Positions 11,670 through 22,931 are shown, numbered from the stretch's first letter. The stretch: 64,000 nt of DNA from Zoroaster sp. YZ-2022 (GCA_029582265.1 CM055816.1:88937204-89001203); one strand, 5' to 3'. The notes: generated by a model from the letters alone, not told the origin. Translations and numbers: made by a program.

Positions 11670-12034
11670 GGAGTGTCGTGGCTGAGCGGTCTAGCTTACC
11701 GGACTCAAGTTCTGGTGTTAGCAGCAGAATGTGGGTTCGAATCCCGGCCGTGACACTTGTGTCCTTGAGCAAGACACTTAACTATAATTGCTTCTCTCCA
11801 CCCAGGGGTTAAATGGGTACCTGTGAGGGCAGAGTTGGTTGATTAGCCCTATATGTGCTGTAATGGCAGCAATTGAGCTGTATACTCCCCAGGGAGCTGA
11901 GATGGTTTCAGGAATGATTTATGAGCCTTATGAGCCTTCTGAGCAGGGGTAATGATATAATGTGCCTTGAGCACCACTTAGTTGGTGGATACGTGCGCTA
12001 TATAAGTCCACACATTATTATTATTATTATTATT
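11670..12034 (+). mobile_element. tRNA-derived SINE, full length
   Basis: Head, core and tail are complete, from gagtgtcgtggctgagcggt to (ATT)n. The tRNA-like region keeps gtgggttcgaatcccggccg. Confidence 0.92.
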
Positions 12035-12205
12035 AAGCTTGAGCCTTGCATTTAACATACGTGTTGTAAAGACTCAAAATCTTATTAACAAAGTCAATTT
12101 CTGCCTCAAGAATCGCTTTTGAACATTACTAATCAATGAATTTGTGTTAAATGACACACAAAGGTATGTCAACTTTTGAACTGGAAGAAGCGAAAAGAAT
12201 GCGTA

Positions 12206-12293
12206 TAATAATAATGTGTGGACTTACATAGCGCACGTATCCACCAACTACGTGGTGCTCAAGGCGCATTCTTTTTTACGTGCATTACACAAC
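12206..12293 (-). mobile_element. SINE tail fragment inside a duplicated segment
   Basis: It carries the tail gcgctatgtaagtccacaca and the extension ending acgtgcattacacaac. It interrupts one copy of the duplication 12047-12351; the other copy is uninterrupted. Confidence 0.82.
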
Positions 12294-12351
12294 TATACTA
12301 CCAATGAGCGTGCTTATTACATATCAACTTACCAACAGGATAGTCAACAAA

Positions 12352-12738
12352 TATGACATAAAACACAATAAAGGGGGCCACTTTTCTACCGTCACGTTAG
12401 CAGTTTTTCTTATGGTTGTAATTTTTTTTTTAACTATCTGAAACCACCCAAAAAGAATTTCAACATTTGAATAGACATGCATGCTTATCCTAAAGATAAT
12501 TTGAGTTGATTATTACTATTATTTTATTCATTAGCCTAAAATTTCCATCAACAAATGGACGGAAAAGTGAGGTAACTTTTTCCGTCCAATTTTTATGGAA
12601 ATTTGGTAAAAAAAATTTGTTTTTAATTTAAAAATAAAATAAATCAACTCAAATTAGTTCTAGTATAAGCCTGCATGTCCATTCACATGTTGAAACACTT
12701 TTTGGTCGGTTTCAGGTACTTAAAAATAAATAACAACC
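12352..12738. mobile_element. Foldback element, right end lost
   Basis: It matches 5283-5734 from the left terminus to aaaataaataacaacca and then passes directly into the second copy of a local duplication, so the last 60 or so bases are missing. Confidence 0.85.
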
Positions 12739-13104
12739 AGGACTTGCATTTAATGTATATGTTGTAAAGACTCAAAATCTTATTAACAAAGTCAATTTCT
12801 GCCTCAAGAATCACTTTTGAACATTAAAATCAAGGAATTTGTGTTAAATGACACACAAAGGTATGTCAACTTTTGAACTGGAAGTAGCGAAAAGAATGCG
12901 TATACTACCAATGAGCGTGCTTATTACATATCAACTTACCAACAGGATAGTCAATAAATAAGTCTCTCCATCCTTTAACATGGTCCATGATACATACCAA
13001 CATCTCCACAGTCAGTAAATAGTAAATGGCATTTCCCATTTAATTTGCAAAACATGTAGACATTTGACACAGACTGTGTACACGTGTAAACCAATATTGA
13101 TATC

Positions 13105-13344
13105 GTTTCGGTTTGCGGTAACACCATGTGTTTATCTCAACTAACGTGAAGCTGAGATACAGGTTCTGAAAAGAACCGTATCGCACAACTCGTATCTCAA
13201 CCTTCGTTAAGTGAGAAAGGTTCAAGGGAGAACCAATTTCGGGCAACTCGTTTTTCTCTACTGTCGCTAAGTGAGAAATATGGTTCAGGGAGAACCATGG
13301 GGACTTCACGGGTTATTCTCTACGTTTCCGCAAACCGAAACGAT
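13105..13344. mobile_element. TIR element with internal hairpin repeats
   Basis: The ends tatcgtttcggtttgcggta and cgcaaaccgaaacgata are inverted. Inside are three units containing gggcaactcgt and ggttcagggagaacc-type hairpins. It shares acaccatgtg and ggttctgaaaagaacc with the hammerhead-like family. Confidence 0.75.
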
Positions 13345-13794
13345 ATCGATATTCCACCATGCAAAGCCTCAAAACTTATAAACCAATATTGTTATCACTA
13401 ATAAATGGCTTGATGCAGACACTATGGGCCACGCCTGTGGAATTCTATTGACCTGTCAATCAAGAGCAAACCGTCAGTCAGCCAATTCAAAACTTCCTAC
13501 AGGAATTACCTTGTTTCCCAGTATATGAATATGGATATGACCTAGCTTTCCTCTCTCATTCCTTGATTATTTTAAGCCTCCTTAGTTTTTGAATTGTATT
13601 ATTTTTCTTCCCAACATTCCCCCTTTTGTCTGTTATTGTCCTCCCCTGGTCTCGTCCCCTTTGTTGTCTGTTTTATGTAAAGGCACACCCCTACAAGCTC
13701 TTGCTTACTGTGATTGTGCCTCCATTCTCATACATTATTGTACGCTAAAAAAAAAGATTTTTTCCCTCTTATTCATGTACATTCATTGTTTTAT

Positions 13795-13930
13795 CTTCAA
13801 ATATGTTTGTCTATATGTATATACCTATATATGTATATGTTTATATATACCTATATATGTATATGTTTATATATATACATACATATGTGTATGCATGTAT
13901 GTGTATGCATGTAATGTATATATGTTTATA
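13795..13930. repeat. TATA/TG-rich microsatellite
   Basis: Interleaved tatatgtatatgtttatat motifs form an imperfect AT-rich repeat. The short ORFs across it are low-complexity and not coding. Confidence 0.85.
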
Positions 13931-13939
13931 TTACTTTAA

Positions 13940-14116
13940 TTAACTATTATTTGTTTCAAGTTGACATTGACAAGCTTCCGCTTATTATGTCTACATCTTG
14001 TTATCTCTGTTTTTCTATTATACTCTGTATTGTACATGTTACAAATATGTCCATTTATAATGTATCTAGAGAATGGAAATAAATGTACTATTGAATTGAA
14101 TTGAATTGAATTGAAT
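13940..14116 (+). mobile_element. LINE 3' tail ending in (TTGAA)n
   Basis: The stretch ends aatggaaataaatgtactat followed by five ttgaa units, the usual form of a CR1/jockey-type LINE 3' end. No intact reverse-transcriptase frame precedes it. Confidence 0.5.
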
Positions 14117-14559
14117 AGTACGGAAAATAATCAAAAATACAGCAATATAGATTTAGAAATAAAAAGTACAGATTAAAAAAATCCAAGCCTGGCACAAGAT
14201 TTCTGGTTGTATTGAATTAAAAACAAATTATCAGTTGAACTTCCTGGGAATCCTGATATAATAATAGTGGCCGACTGGTCGCACTTCGTTAAATAAAAAA
14301 GACCGGCGAAATATTGTGGAAATGGAAGGTTCCATTTTTTTTTTATGTAGGATTTGTTTACATATTTTGTGAAATATAAAAATGTTTTGTGAATTTATTT
14401 TCACGTACACGTGTAAATGTCCCAACCCTAGTCACAACTGTGTACTGCTTTCTGTACATCCTGCTAAATAAACTGCCATATAAATGTATATGGATGAGAT
14501 TTTTTTATATATTTTTTTAATTGATTTTTATATATTTTTTTATTTTTTTTTATTTACTG

Positions 14560-14930
14560 TCAGTCACCCCAAACAAGGCCAAAAAGCCACTAGAGTGTAA
14601 GGGGTTACATTTGCGACAACATCCACCATCCAAGCAAGATTACATTTGTTGATATTTTTCTTAAACTTAATTAGATCGCAAGTTGGTGGAAAACAATCAG
14701 CAGGAAGGTCGTTCCACTGCAATGCTGCTCCAGGGAAGAAGCTATCCAAATGGAACTTACTCTTGATTTTGGGGAGTCGAAGACGGCGAGGGTGTTCACC
14801 TGCTTGTTTAGCAAAACGATAGGGAGTGTTCGTTCAAAATGAGATAAATGTTTTATTACCCAATCTATGTGTTTATCCTTGCTATCAAGCAAATCACTGG
14901 TCACACAATCCAATTTCACTAATGGCAAAT
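14560..14930 (-). pseudogene. Frameshifted LINE 3' end
   Basis: Two overlapping frames join across a frameshift near 14749. The downstream frame has DSFFPGAALQWNDLPADCFP, a common C-terminal LINE polymerase motif (SFFPRTI..WNxLP). The 3' sequence ggccttgtttggggtgactg and A-rich tail resemble the tail of the SINE at 30605-30914. Confidence 0.65.
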
Positions 14931-15054
14931 AAATAATTGGGAAGCGTAATTCATTGATAATCTTTTAATTTCTAAATAGTGTTACAACTAAACAAATTGA
15001 GAAATTGTTTAGAGGAAGCCCTGTATTTATTGATGTAAACAAGAAAGTACAGCA

Positions 15055-15210
15055 TTGGTCTCTTCAGGAGACAATCAGAGCATACTGATTGAAAAGTCAA
15101 GTTGTAACCAACCAGTTTATTTCAGAACTATTTACTACTTAGAGAAATTAAACATACACGTAGTGTCACCGCAAACAGTCTTTACTTATCCTTTTCACCA
15201 TGCACAGCTA
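15055..15210 (+). mobile_element. Degraded hammerhead-like repeat copy
   Basis: cttcaggagacaatcagagc and actgattgaaaagtcaagtt match the motif of 53703-53742 in plus orientation, with mutated core. gtagtgtcaccgcaaacagt follows. Confidence 0.65.
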
Positions 15211-15268
15211 CAAATATTACCTCTCCATGTTGGAATGCACAGAAAAATCCCAATGCATTTTCAAACTT

Positions 15269-15607
15269 TTAACCAGTTCGCGTCGGGAATAACAAAGTTT
15301 TTCTGGGCCCCTGTGGCGGGTTTCTTTTTCCCCACACACACGTTAACCCTAACTCCCTAGGCATTGTACTAAAACAATAAAAATCCTTCAAAATCCTCCA
15401 ACTGGCTTTGTTGTCTAGGGAGTTAGGGCTAATGGAAGCTTCCAGAGCGGGTGGCCGGCACTTCCGAGCATGTCACCGTGCACGCATGGCTGAACCGAGC
15501 ATGCATACAAATATTCCAGAGTTTCCTGTGGCGTGTTTAGACGCTCTCCGATCCGTGGTGCAAAAAAAAATTGCGTGTATACACGGCCTCTGACGCGAAC
15601 TGGTTAA
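15269..15607. mobile_element. TTAA element, CCAGTTCGCG family, carrying a nested MITE
   Basis: The ends are ttaaccagttcgcgtcggg and gacgcgaactggttaa, both with TTAA. It is interrupted at 15343-15432 by a 90-bp element. Other copies are at 40196-40455 and 56183-56434. Confidence 0.9.
15343..15432. mobile_element. 90-bp TTAA MITE, CCCTAACTCCCTAG family
   Basis: It has long inverted ends (ttaaccctaactccctag and ctagggagttagggctaa). The right TTAA has become CTAA. The same host position is uninterrupted (cacgttaatggaagcttcc) in the copy at 40196-40455, giving a natural empty site. Confidence 0.93.
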
Positions 15608-16145
15608 TGACACAATGAAATACGCTTTAACTTTCACAGCTTAGTTTGTATACATATCTCTTCATGCTTATCAAGTATGGATGCTTTTACAGACATTTTA
15701 CCTAAAGTTCACTGGCTTTGAAAAGTCAGTTATGAAAAACACCCACTATTTCAAGGAATTTCACAAAAGTCTTGTTTCATTTACAAGATGGCTTCATCTA
15801 GTGAGATGACTGACAGTCGTTGATGGTTTCTACACATACGCATCTCACACACTGCAAATAATCTCTTGTAAAGGTGAATGATTCAGTTCTGGTTTCCATT
15901 AACAGACTAGTTACATCTGGTAAATATTAACATCATGAAATGGTATGAAAATAAAATACAGATTAAACTTGTCATGGTATATGGTGTCTTGGCTAACAAT
16001 TTACATGAATGAAAACATCATGTGAAGTTTACCTTTGCCATCCTTGTGTTTTCTGGGAATCAAATTTCATTTCAGAAATCTCTCTCATGAAAAGATTATA
16101 CATGTACATGCAACACTGATATGAATCTTGAATATATGGCATTAC

Positions 16146-16442
16146 TTGTGTTAGCAGCAGAATGTGGGTTCGAATCTCGGCCGTGACATAACCATAATTG
16201 CTTCTCTCCACCCAGGGGTTAAATGGGTACCTGTGAGGGCAGAGTTGGTTGTTGTGTTTGATTAGCCCTATATGCGCTGTAATGGCAGCAATTGAGCTGT
16301 ATACTCCCCAGGGAGCTGAGATGGTTTCAGGAATGATTTACGAGCCTTATGAGCAGGGGTAATAATATAATGCGCCTTGAGCACCACTCAGTTGGTGGAT
16401 ACCTGCGCTATATAAGTCCACACATTATTATTATTATTATTA
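16146..16442 (+). mobile_element. SINE, head truncated
   Basis: It starts within the tRNA-like region just before the B box (gttcgaatctcggccgtgac) and continues through core and tail. The start of the core is deleted (gtgacataaccataattgc). Confidence 0.88.
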
Positions 16443-16650
16443 CAACATGTCTGATATGCATGTACATGTATGCAATGTTTCTAGATTTGCACAATAACAA
16501 ACTAATTAACCATGACAATTATCAATTCAAGTTCCATGAATAAGACAACCAAATATACATGTTGTACATCTGACACTAAATGTTAAGCTACTAGATCTAT
16601 CCTGGTCTTAAAAATAAAAATGAACCAAATTACCTAACAAAAAACTAACA

Positions 16651-16966
16651 ATAACCCTCCTACTACTACAAGGGTCAAAATCAGTCAAAATGTTGATATA
16701 CTTGCCAAGGTTTATCTAGTGCACTTAAGATTGAAATAGTGTCAAACCTTACGTGTAGTAAGTACATTTACAGGTCAAAATGAGTTGACCGTTTTTGACT
16801 GGTAAAAGCATTGTCTGGTATTGTTCAGGGTGGTCAAAATGACAGTAAAAACCAGTCACAAATGCCCCTGTGTGCACATTTGGGTCAACAGTCAAAACAG
16901 GCAGTTGACTGGTTTTGACCTCTGTAGCAACTTCCCACTAAAGTGCAGCAATAGTAGGAGAGTTAA
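16651..16966. mobile_element. TTAA-type MITE, CCCTCCTAC family
   Basis: The termini are ataaccctcctactactaca and atagtaggagagttaa. The body shares the ggtcaaaatcagtcaaaatg and ttgactggttttgacc motifs with copies at 39640, 36403 and 56431, in the opposite orientation. Confidence 0.85.
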
Positions 16967-17047
16967 ACCAAAACCTCTGGTGTATGTGCAACATTTTCGA
17001 CACTGGCCTGAAATAAAGATTGAGATTTTGAAACAGTATTAACAAAT

Positions 17048-17950
17048 GGGTTGTTCTTAAACCCCCTCGTCCCCCACCCCTCGACCCCTTGACGTACGCG
17101 CGCTCAGAATCATATCGTATCCCAAATCGGAATCTGTGTTCGAATACGGCCCCAATTAGAATGCCCGCTGCACTCCCGTACTGTACTACTGAACGTGAAC
17201 AAACGGAGCTCCGGATCAGGATCGAAGATCGAAGATCCTATATGTTAATTGGGGAAAATAACTAAATCCTTTTCTCCTCCAAAAGTCTAATTTTGAAATA
17301 GAATAATATAAAATAGGTTATTAAATGAGAAATAATTATGTTTTGCTAAAATGTTGACAGACAAAATAGTTGGGATTTTTTCCACGTCCATCAAGTAAAA
17401 TGTACATTCGGGGCTCACGGTGCGCGCATGCCAGTTTGTGATGTAATGCTTATTGACCAATCAGGATGCCGGAAAGCCATGCGGCCATCTTGGAAGCGAT
17501 ATCCTTCTACGACCGTAATGAGTTGTAGGAAGAACGTTGCCAAAAACTGCGCCCTCACCCAACAAGCAAAAATCCGACATAACTATACAATTTTTTTGAT
17601 AGAATATGAAATTATCTACTCGGGAATGGTATAATTTGGCTTGTGGCAGCATTGTAAATTCGTTGATTTCGCGACGACAGGTCGTCATGCAGCAAACGGC
17701 GCAACAGGCTAGCGAGCTAGCCATTTTCGAACTCGGGCCGTAAACAGGTTCCCATTTGGGATACAATTTGATTCTGGCGCAGGCCGGCCAGCCATGCGAC
17801 ATGCTTGCGCATGGGCATTGCGAAATACATACATACACATTCGTACTGCACTGGTGGTAGTGAATTCCGCGAGTACGTGTGCTTCGTTTATATGAGCGTA
17901 CGTCGTGGGGTCGAGGGGTCGTGGGGGTCGAGGGGGTTTAAGAACAACCC
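17048..17950. mobile_element. 903-bp TIR element with 9-bp target duplication
   Basis: The ends gggttgttcttaaaccccct and gggggtttaagaacaaccc are inverted. The direct repeat TTAACAAAT lies at 17039-17047 and 17951-17959. A 9-bp duplication suits Mutator-like or Merlin-type elements. Short ORFs inside have no recognised transposase motif. Confidence 0.85.
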
Positions 17951-18039
17951 TTAACAAATACCCCTGTTGTGATCTTTGTTGGATCTCACCATCCCTTATA
18001 CCTGAAATCTATTACCTACATGAAGCAGTGTTTTAGCTA

Positions 18040-18205
18040 GGATTTGGGAATGTGAGAGTGCAAAAAAGAAAAGTGGAAGTGCAACTTTTTAGTGTCCAAA
18101 ATTTGTGTGCAAAGCACACAACACGAGTGCGCAGTCCGAAGTCCCTTACGGCCAGGGTCCAGGGTCCAGGGCCCGCTGAAGGGCCTGCTGAAGGGCCCTG
18201 GAAGC
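18040..18205. repeat. G/C-rich dispersed repeat fragment
   Basis: This is the second copy of the 4175-4275 repeat, with a duplicated ggtccagggtccagggcc and a tandem gctgaagggcct. Overlapping ORFs on both strands are not coding. Confidence 0.55.
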
Positions 18206-19815
18206 TCTGGCTATTTATTATGCACTCTGGTGTTATGTAGTGCATTCCTTTTTAATGGATTTAACAGAAAATACAACTTCACATGGTACTACTTGTGTAT
18301 AGGGGGTATCCTAATTGTCAATTGCTGCACCCCCTGATTCAGGCGAAGAAGAAAAAAAGCATGTGCGAAGTTAATAAACTGGGCGGGTGTTGCGTGTTTT
18401 CGGGGTTTTTGCCCGTCGTTCGTTAGCGGGGGAAAAAATTGCATTCACATTGGATTTGGGGCAGTGAGGTGAAAATACTTATGGATTGTGGGAAAATAAA
18501 ATTGTGGGTCATATGTAGCGAAACCATCGTAAGCATTTCAGAGGGAAAAATTCCCGTGTCGCTCTACCACTGTGCATGCGCACTAGTTAAGGCATGGTAT
18601 CTTGGGATTTCTCAACATGATTTGACTGGCGCAAAGTGTGCATGCAATGACATCGTAATTTAGCACCCACAACGAGTACAGTCAGCTTCAAGCAGGACAA
18701 TCGGTACTACACGAGTCAGGGTGCAAGTTTGTTAGCAGCAATTGCGCAAAGTTTTGCAAATCGTCGCATTTGCAAGTTGACGTCTCTTGATCACCAAATG
18801 CAATTTGCGACATGATCAAAGCGAATAGATTACACACCTGTTGTTCATTTTTGCCGTGCTGATTGTGCTTTTTTTCCCTTTTTTTTAAACACTCTTGGAA
18901 TTGTAAGGAGTGCCATTATTTGCGCTCCTCGGACAAGGTTCAGGAGCATGGAGGAATGCGATCGCACTCGCGCCGCTTTTTAAGTTTTAGGCTGACATGT
19001 TGTCATCGCCGATCTCAGAATGGACTTGCTAAAGTTTATGATTACACAGACTGGTTCCCTTTTCGGTTGTGCACATTTAAAGTATAGTTACAACATAATG
19101 TCAAACATAGACCAGTCTGAAGTCGGTAGTCAGATCCGTCGTGCACAAAACCGCACTGTGCGGAGCGGAGGTGAAATAAATATTAGTCTAACGTTAGGCT
19201 ACGTTACGTCTTTGTCCAGTAGAAAAAGAAATAAAAATACAAGTTCGATCTAATTTTTCTTTCAGAGAATAAAATCACAGATCCTTTTCATGAAATTGCC
19301 GATTATTAAAAATAAATTATTTGATATTTTAGCATGGCTTCAATTTATAAATACAAGCCGTGCATGCACTATCCTAATCCATGGCATCAAGAACAATGGA
19401 TTTGGGATATTCATGACCTATTGTTCCACAAACTGACGTGCAAGGTCTCAAAAAGAAGCAGTGCACTCTGGGAGACTTACCCAGCGTGTGAGAGAACTGT
19501 ATCTCTCGCGAGCATCTTTTATCATGTTCACCCATTGTTCGCCCACAGCTGATGGTTTACCCTGCGTATAGTTTAAGATTGCGTCTAGTACTAGGAACTA
19601 TCTTCGCACGTCTGTCTAATGGCAGGCTGGATAGGGAAGCAAAACCCGTAACCAAGCTTGTTGTGTGTGCGTGCATTTGGAGTACAATGCCGTGGTATAG
19701 ATTACAATAGGCTAGCACACTTCTTGTACACTAGGTAATACACTTCTGCTAATACTCAATGTTACTATAGGGTTTTGATCTCTGTACCACAACCAGTCAC
19801 TAGTCTTTGTGTTAC

Positions 19816-19954
19816 CTTCCTTGTGGCATCTCTCCGTCCCTTCTACTCCATGTGACTGTAGGGATGGGATCCCCTTCTACTTCACAGAGTAGATCAACTG
19901 TGTCCCCAGGTGCAGCAATCACATCTTCTGCTGGTCTAGTAAATGTTGGCCGAG
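19816..19954 (-). CDS. robo: Robo exon: first half of Ig domain 3
   Basis: The exon encodes ARPTFTRPAEDVIAAPGDTV, then DLLCEVEGDPIPTVTWSRRD and GEMPQGR, corresponding to RPSFVKRPSNLAV...[23 protein letters not shown] of vertebrate Robo Ig3. It has the first Ig3 cysteine and the tryptophan. It is 139 nt long, phase 1 in and phase 2 out, with the final arginine codon split AG|A. The acceptor is ATGCAG. A 15-bp C-rich (minus strand) minisatellite begins about 95 nt upstream of this acceptor. Confidence 0.95.
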
Positions 19955-20049
19955 CTGCATAAGATACAAGGTAAAATATAATTCCATCAATCTGTTGAAT
20001 TTTATATCCAACTGACTGAAATCATATTGGTGAATAGCTTTCTTAAGTG

Positions 20050-20545
20050 GTGGATTGAGGGTTAGTAGATTGAGGGTTAGGGGAATGAGGGTTAGTAGAT
20101 TGAGGGTTAGGGGAATGAGGGTTAGGGGAATGAGGGTTAGGGGAATGAGGGTTAGGGGGATGAGGGTTAGGGGAATGAGGGTTAGGGGAATGAGGGTTAG
20201 GGGAATGAGGGTTAGGGAAATGAGGGTTAGGGGAATGAGGGTTAGGGGAATGAGGGTTAGGGGAATGAGGGTTAGGGGAATGAGGGTTAGTAGATTGATG
20301 GTTAGGGGGATGAGGGTTAGGGGAATGAAGGTTAGGGGAATGAGGGTTAGGGGAATGAGGGTTAGGGGGATGAGGGTTAGGGGAATGAGGGTTAGGGGAA
20401 TGAGGGTTAGGGGAATGAGGGTTAGGGGAATGAGGGTTGGGGGAATGAGGGTTAGGGGGATGAGGGTTAGGGGGATGAGGGTTAGGGGAATGAGGGTTAG
20501 GGGAATGATGGGTTAGGGGAATGATGGGTTAGGGGGAGGGTTAGT
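20050..20545. repeat. 15-bp telomere-like minisatellite, about 33 copies
   Basis: The unit is gggttaggggaatga, with minor variants (agtagattga, ggggga). It contains the TTAGGG telomere hexamer, but the period is 15 bp rather than 6, so it is not a plain interstitial telomere. The plus strand has regular G-runs that could form G-quadruplexes. The Robo-sense strand is C/T-rich, with CTAAC in each unit. It begins about 95 nt upstream of the Ig3a acceptor. Confidence 0.95.
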
Positions 20546-21122
20546 CTAAAAACAAAAAACAAGTTGGTACACGTATCAATTATCCTGAGAAATTATTTTG
20601 TTAAATGTATGTCAAATATACAAAAAAAAATGCCAAACAGCAAGTTTTTGAAGGTAAAAACAGATAAACAGTTTTCACCTTTTTCTCCAAAACGTGAGCA
20701 TCTATTGTGATGAAATATTCACAGGTTAGTTCTATGATATTTTTCTTGAAAACTAGAGGATTGAAATGAACATGTTACCAAATACCAATGTTGTATCTTC
20801 TCTTTAATGTTCAATGAGCTGCATTTTGTAATACAAATGATAAATTGTCATAAATTTAAGGGAGATTTTTTTGTTTTTAATCTCAGTTTATAAATTGAGG
20901 TGGGTTATAGTTCAGAGCTGGATAAAATTACGTGTAATAGAGCAGGAACACAGCTACATGTTTGTCAAGACTTATGATTGATTGAAAATAACACCAAGGT
21001 TGGGCTGTACATCATTCACAGTAGACAAAATACAATTATTTCAACTCAAAACAACAATCACAAAGTCAAAAACACCAATCAAGTTTTGTGTATTTGACAT
21101 TCAGTCAAGCATCTGCACAGTA

Positions 21123-22063
21123 CAGTGGCGCACCCAAGGGGGGGGGCTTGGGGGGCTCGAGCCCCCCCCCCCCAGGGCCCGCTGATGTTTTATTTATTTT
21201 TTAAAGAAGGAGCCAGGAAAGAGAGCAAAATCTGAGCCCAAGTCTTGTCTACAGAGGAGTTCGGCAAGGAGTATCGGGCAGTGGTACAAGGGATGGGGAC
21301 TCAGGAGACTCAAGCTCCCCTCCAAAAGTTTTCCATTTATTCCACTCACTATTATATTTTACGGCGTTGCGTATGCATGTGCATGTAAGCTTGAAGGGCC
21401 ACCAGTATATATAACAAGCATTTTTACACATTCTCCCCCCCCCCCTGCCATGGTGCACCCTGACCAGGGAGCAGCTTTACTTAATTTTATTTTCATTTTC
21501 TGTTGTCCGTTTCTCTTGTTGAGGTCGTTGACTGTCGTTGAGGTTACTCGTAAAATTTAAACACGCCCGCATTATAATCAACTCCTTTCCAGTTTGTACA
21601 CAATGGCCCAGGATTGGGTTTTAATTTACAAAGATTATGTGACACTCTTTTAGCAAACACCGATTGGATAATATTGGGATTTGGTTTTGCCACCAAATTC
21701 ATGTTTGAAAAAATTTAGCTCCGCCCGGAATGATCACAAACTTTACGTCCACGCAATGAAAGTATTTAACTATAGAAATCTTGCAGACGAAACAAGCTCA
21801 AGTTCTTTACATCAAGAGGAGGAAATTATATGGAAGGTAAAACCCTACGAGTCCGAATCATGCCATAATGTCTTCTTTTTATGACTAGAAACCACCAGGA
21901 AACATTTAACATGTGCCGTAGGTTCACTGACGAGCACGACTAGGGACATGGCTGCAGCCGCGCCAGCGGTTATGGTTTGGGTCAGCCATGTCTCTCCCCA
22001 TTATTGGATTTCAAATAAAAATATTTTGAGCCCCCCCCCAATCAAATCCTGGGTGCGCCACTG
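21123..22063. mobile_element. hAT-like element with 8-bp target duplication
   Basis: The inverted ends cagtggcgcacccaaggg and cctgggtgcgccactg are flanked by the direct 8-bp repeat GCACAGTA at 21115-21122 and 22064-22071. An 8-bp duplication and CAGTGGCG-type ends are typical of hAT elements. Long G and C runs follow the termini. No transposase frame is visible, so it is non-autonomous. Confidence 0.88.
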
Positions 22064-22654
22064 GCACAGTACAACAATGAATAGTTGACCGAATCCATAA
22101 CCCAACAACTCCAAGAAGTCAATGGGGTCATGGAGACAGTAACCTTGACTTCAGTAATAAGTAGCATTGACAAGGTATCCACAAGCGACTACAAGCAGCC
22201 ATTACCCTATGTACATGTAAGAATCAAGAGAAATTTAATATGACAAGATGATAAAGCTACTGCCCCCAGCAAGAGAGACTGGTTTATTGTCCCATCGATA
22301 TAAAGTGCAACTTCCACTTGGCTTGAAGCATGCTATACACTAGTAAATGAAGTACAAGGAGTTTTACATAAAGGGAACTGATATGAGATTCATGCATATA
22401 CTGCAATATATTTCCTGTTTGGAGTTGGTTAGTTAGTGCTTAAGGTACCTTGGGGATTTGTAACAAAGTTATTAACAACTTCATATTCCGTACATGCTCA
22501 CTTCAACCTAATGTACATGTACCCCCTCCCACATAGATATAACACTGGCTTATGCACTCTGTCTAATAACTGGCTAGAATTTAGAAACCATGCCCAATGC
22601 AACAGGATCCGTACATTGTTCAAGTGAGAAAACCTACTGTGTGTTTACATAAAA

Positions 22655-22931
22655 ACATGTACATTGAGTGTTTGCTTACCATGTACATCTAGTGTTTGCT
22701 TACCACGTACATCGAGTGTTTGCTTAATACCATGTACATCGAGTGTTTGCTTACCACGTCCATCGAGTGTTTGCTTAATACCATGTACATCGAGTGTTTG
22801 CTTACCATGTACATTGAGTGTTTATTTACCATGTACACTTACCATGTACATTGAGTGTTTGCTTACCATGTACAATGAGTTTTGCTTACCATGTACATTG
22901 AGTGTTTGCTTACCATGTACATTGAGTATTG
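22655..22931. repeat. 24-bp array made of splice-donor copies
   Basis: Units read catgtacattgagtgtttgcttac on the plus strand. On the Robo strand this is GGTAAGCAAACACTCAATGTACAT, which is the end of exon Ig2b together with its donor. At least seven units keep GGTAAG; others have GGTAAAT or an inserted ATTAA. Spacing is 24 bp between the real donor (exon end 22914) and the next copy (22890), then 23 bp (22867), so only part of the array keeps frame. Confidence 0.9.

Larger units (their letters stand above)
12047..12957. repeat. Local direct duplication flanking a foldback element
   Basis: The segment cttgcatttaacatacgtgt to caacaggatagtcaacaaa (12047-12351, with a SINE fragment at 12206-12293) is repeated as 12743-12957. 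The foldback element 12352-12738 lies exactly between the copies. Confidence 0.88.
8532..19815 (-). other. Robo intron (Ig3a to Ig3b)
   Basis: This 11.3-kb intron holds a TTAA element (8893-9419), SINEs, LINE ends, a foldback element inside a local duplication, nested TTAA elements (15269-15607), a TTAA MITE (16651-16966) and a 903-bp long-TIR element (17048-17950). I saw nothing recognisable in 9610-10190, 10810-11080, 15610-16140 or most of 18200-19700. That last stretch is noticeably richer in CpG. Confidence 0.7.
19955..22913 (-). other. Robo intron (Ig2b to Ig3a)
   Basis: This 3-kb intron is bounded by repeats at both ends: the 24-bp donor array touches the upstream exon and the 15-bp telomere-like array lies near the downstream acceptor. 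A hAT-like element (21123-22063) is in the middle. Bases 20550-21110 and 22080-22650 show nothing recognisable. Confidence 0.75.

Noticed and set aside
20055..20516. 153-residue ORF repeating MRVRG
   Set aside because: It is a read-out of the 15-bp telomere-like repeat and runs antisense to Robo within an intron.
20050..20545. True interstitial telomere
   Set aside because: The period is 15 bp, not 6, and TTAGGG appears only once per unit.
22655..22931. CRISPR-like array
   Set aside because: Units are contiguous without unique spacers, and the genome is animal. The other tandem arrays fail for the same reason.
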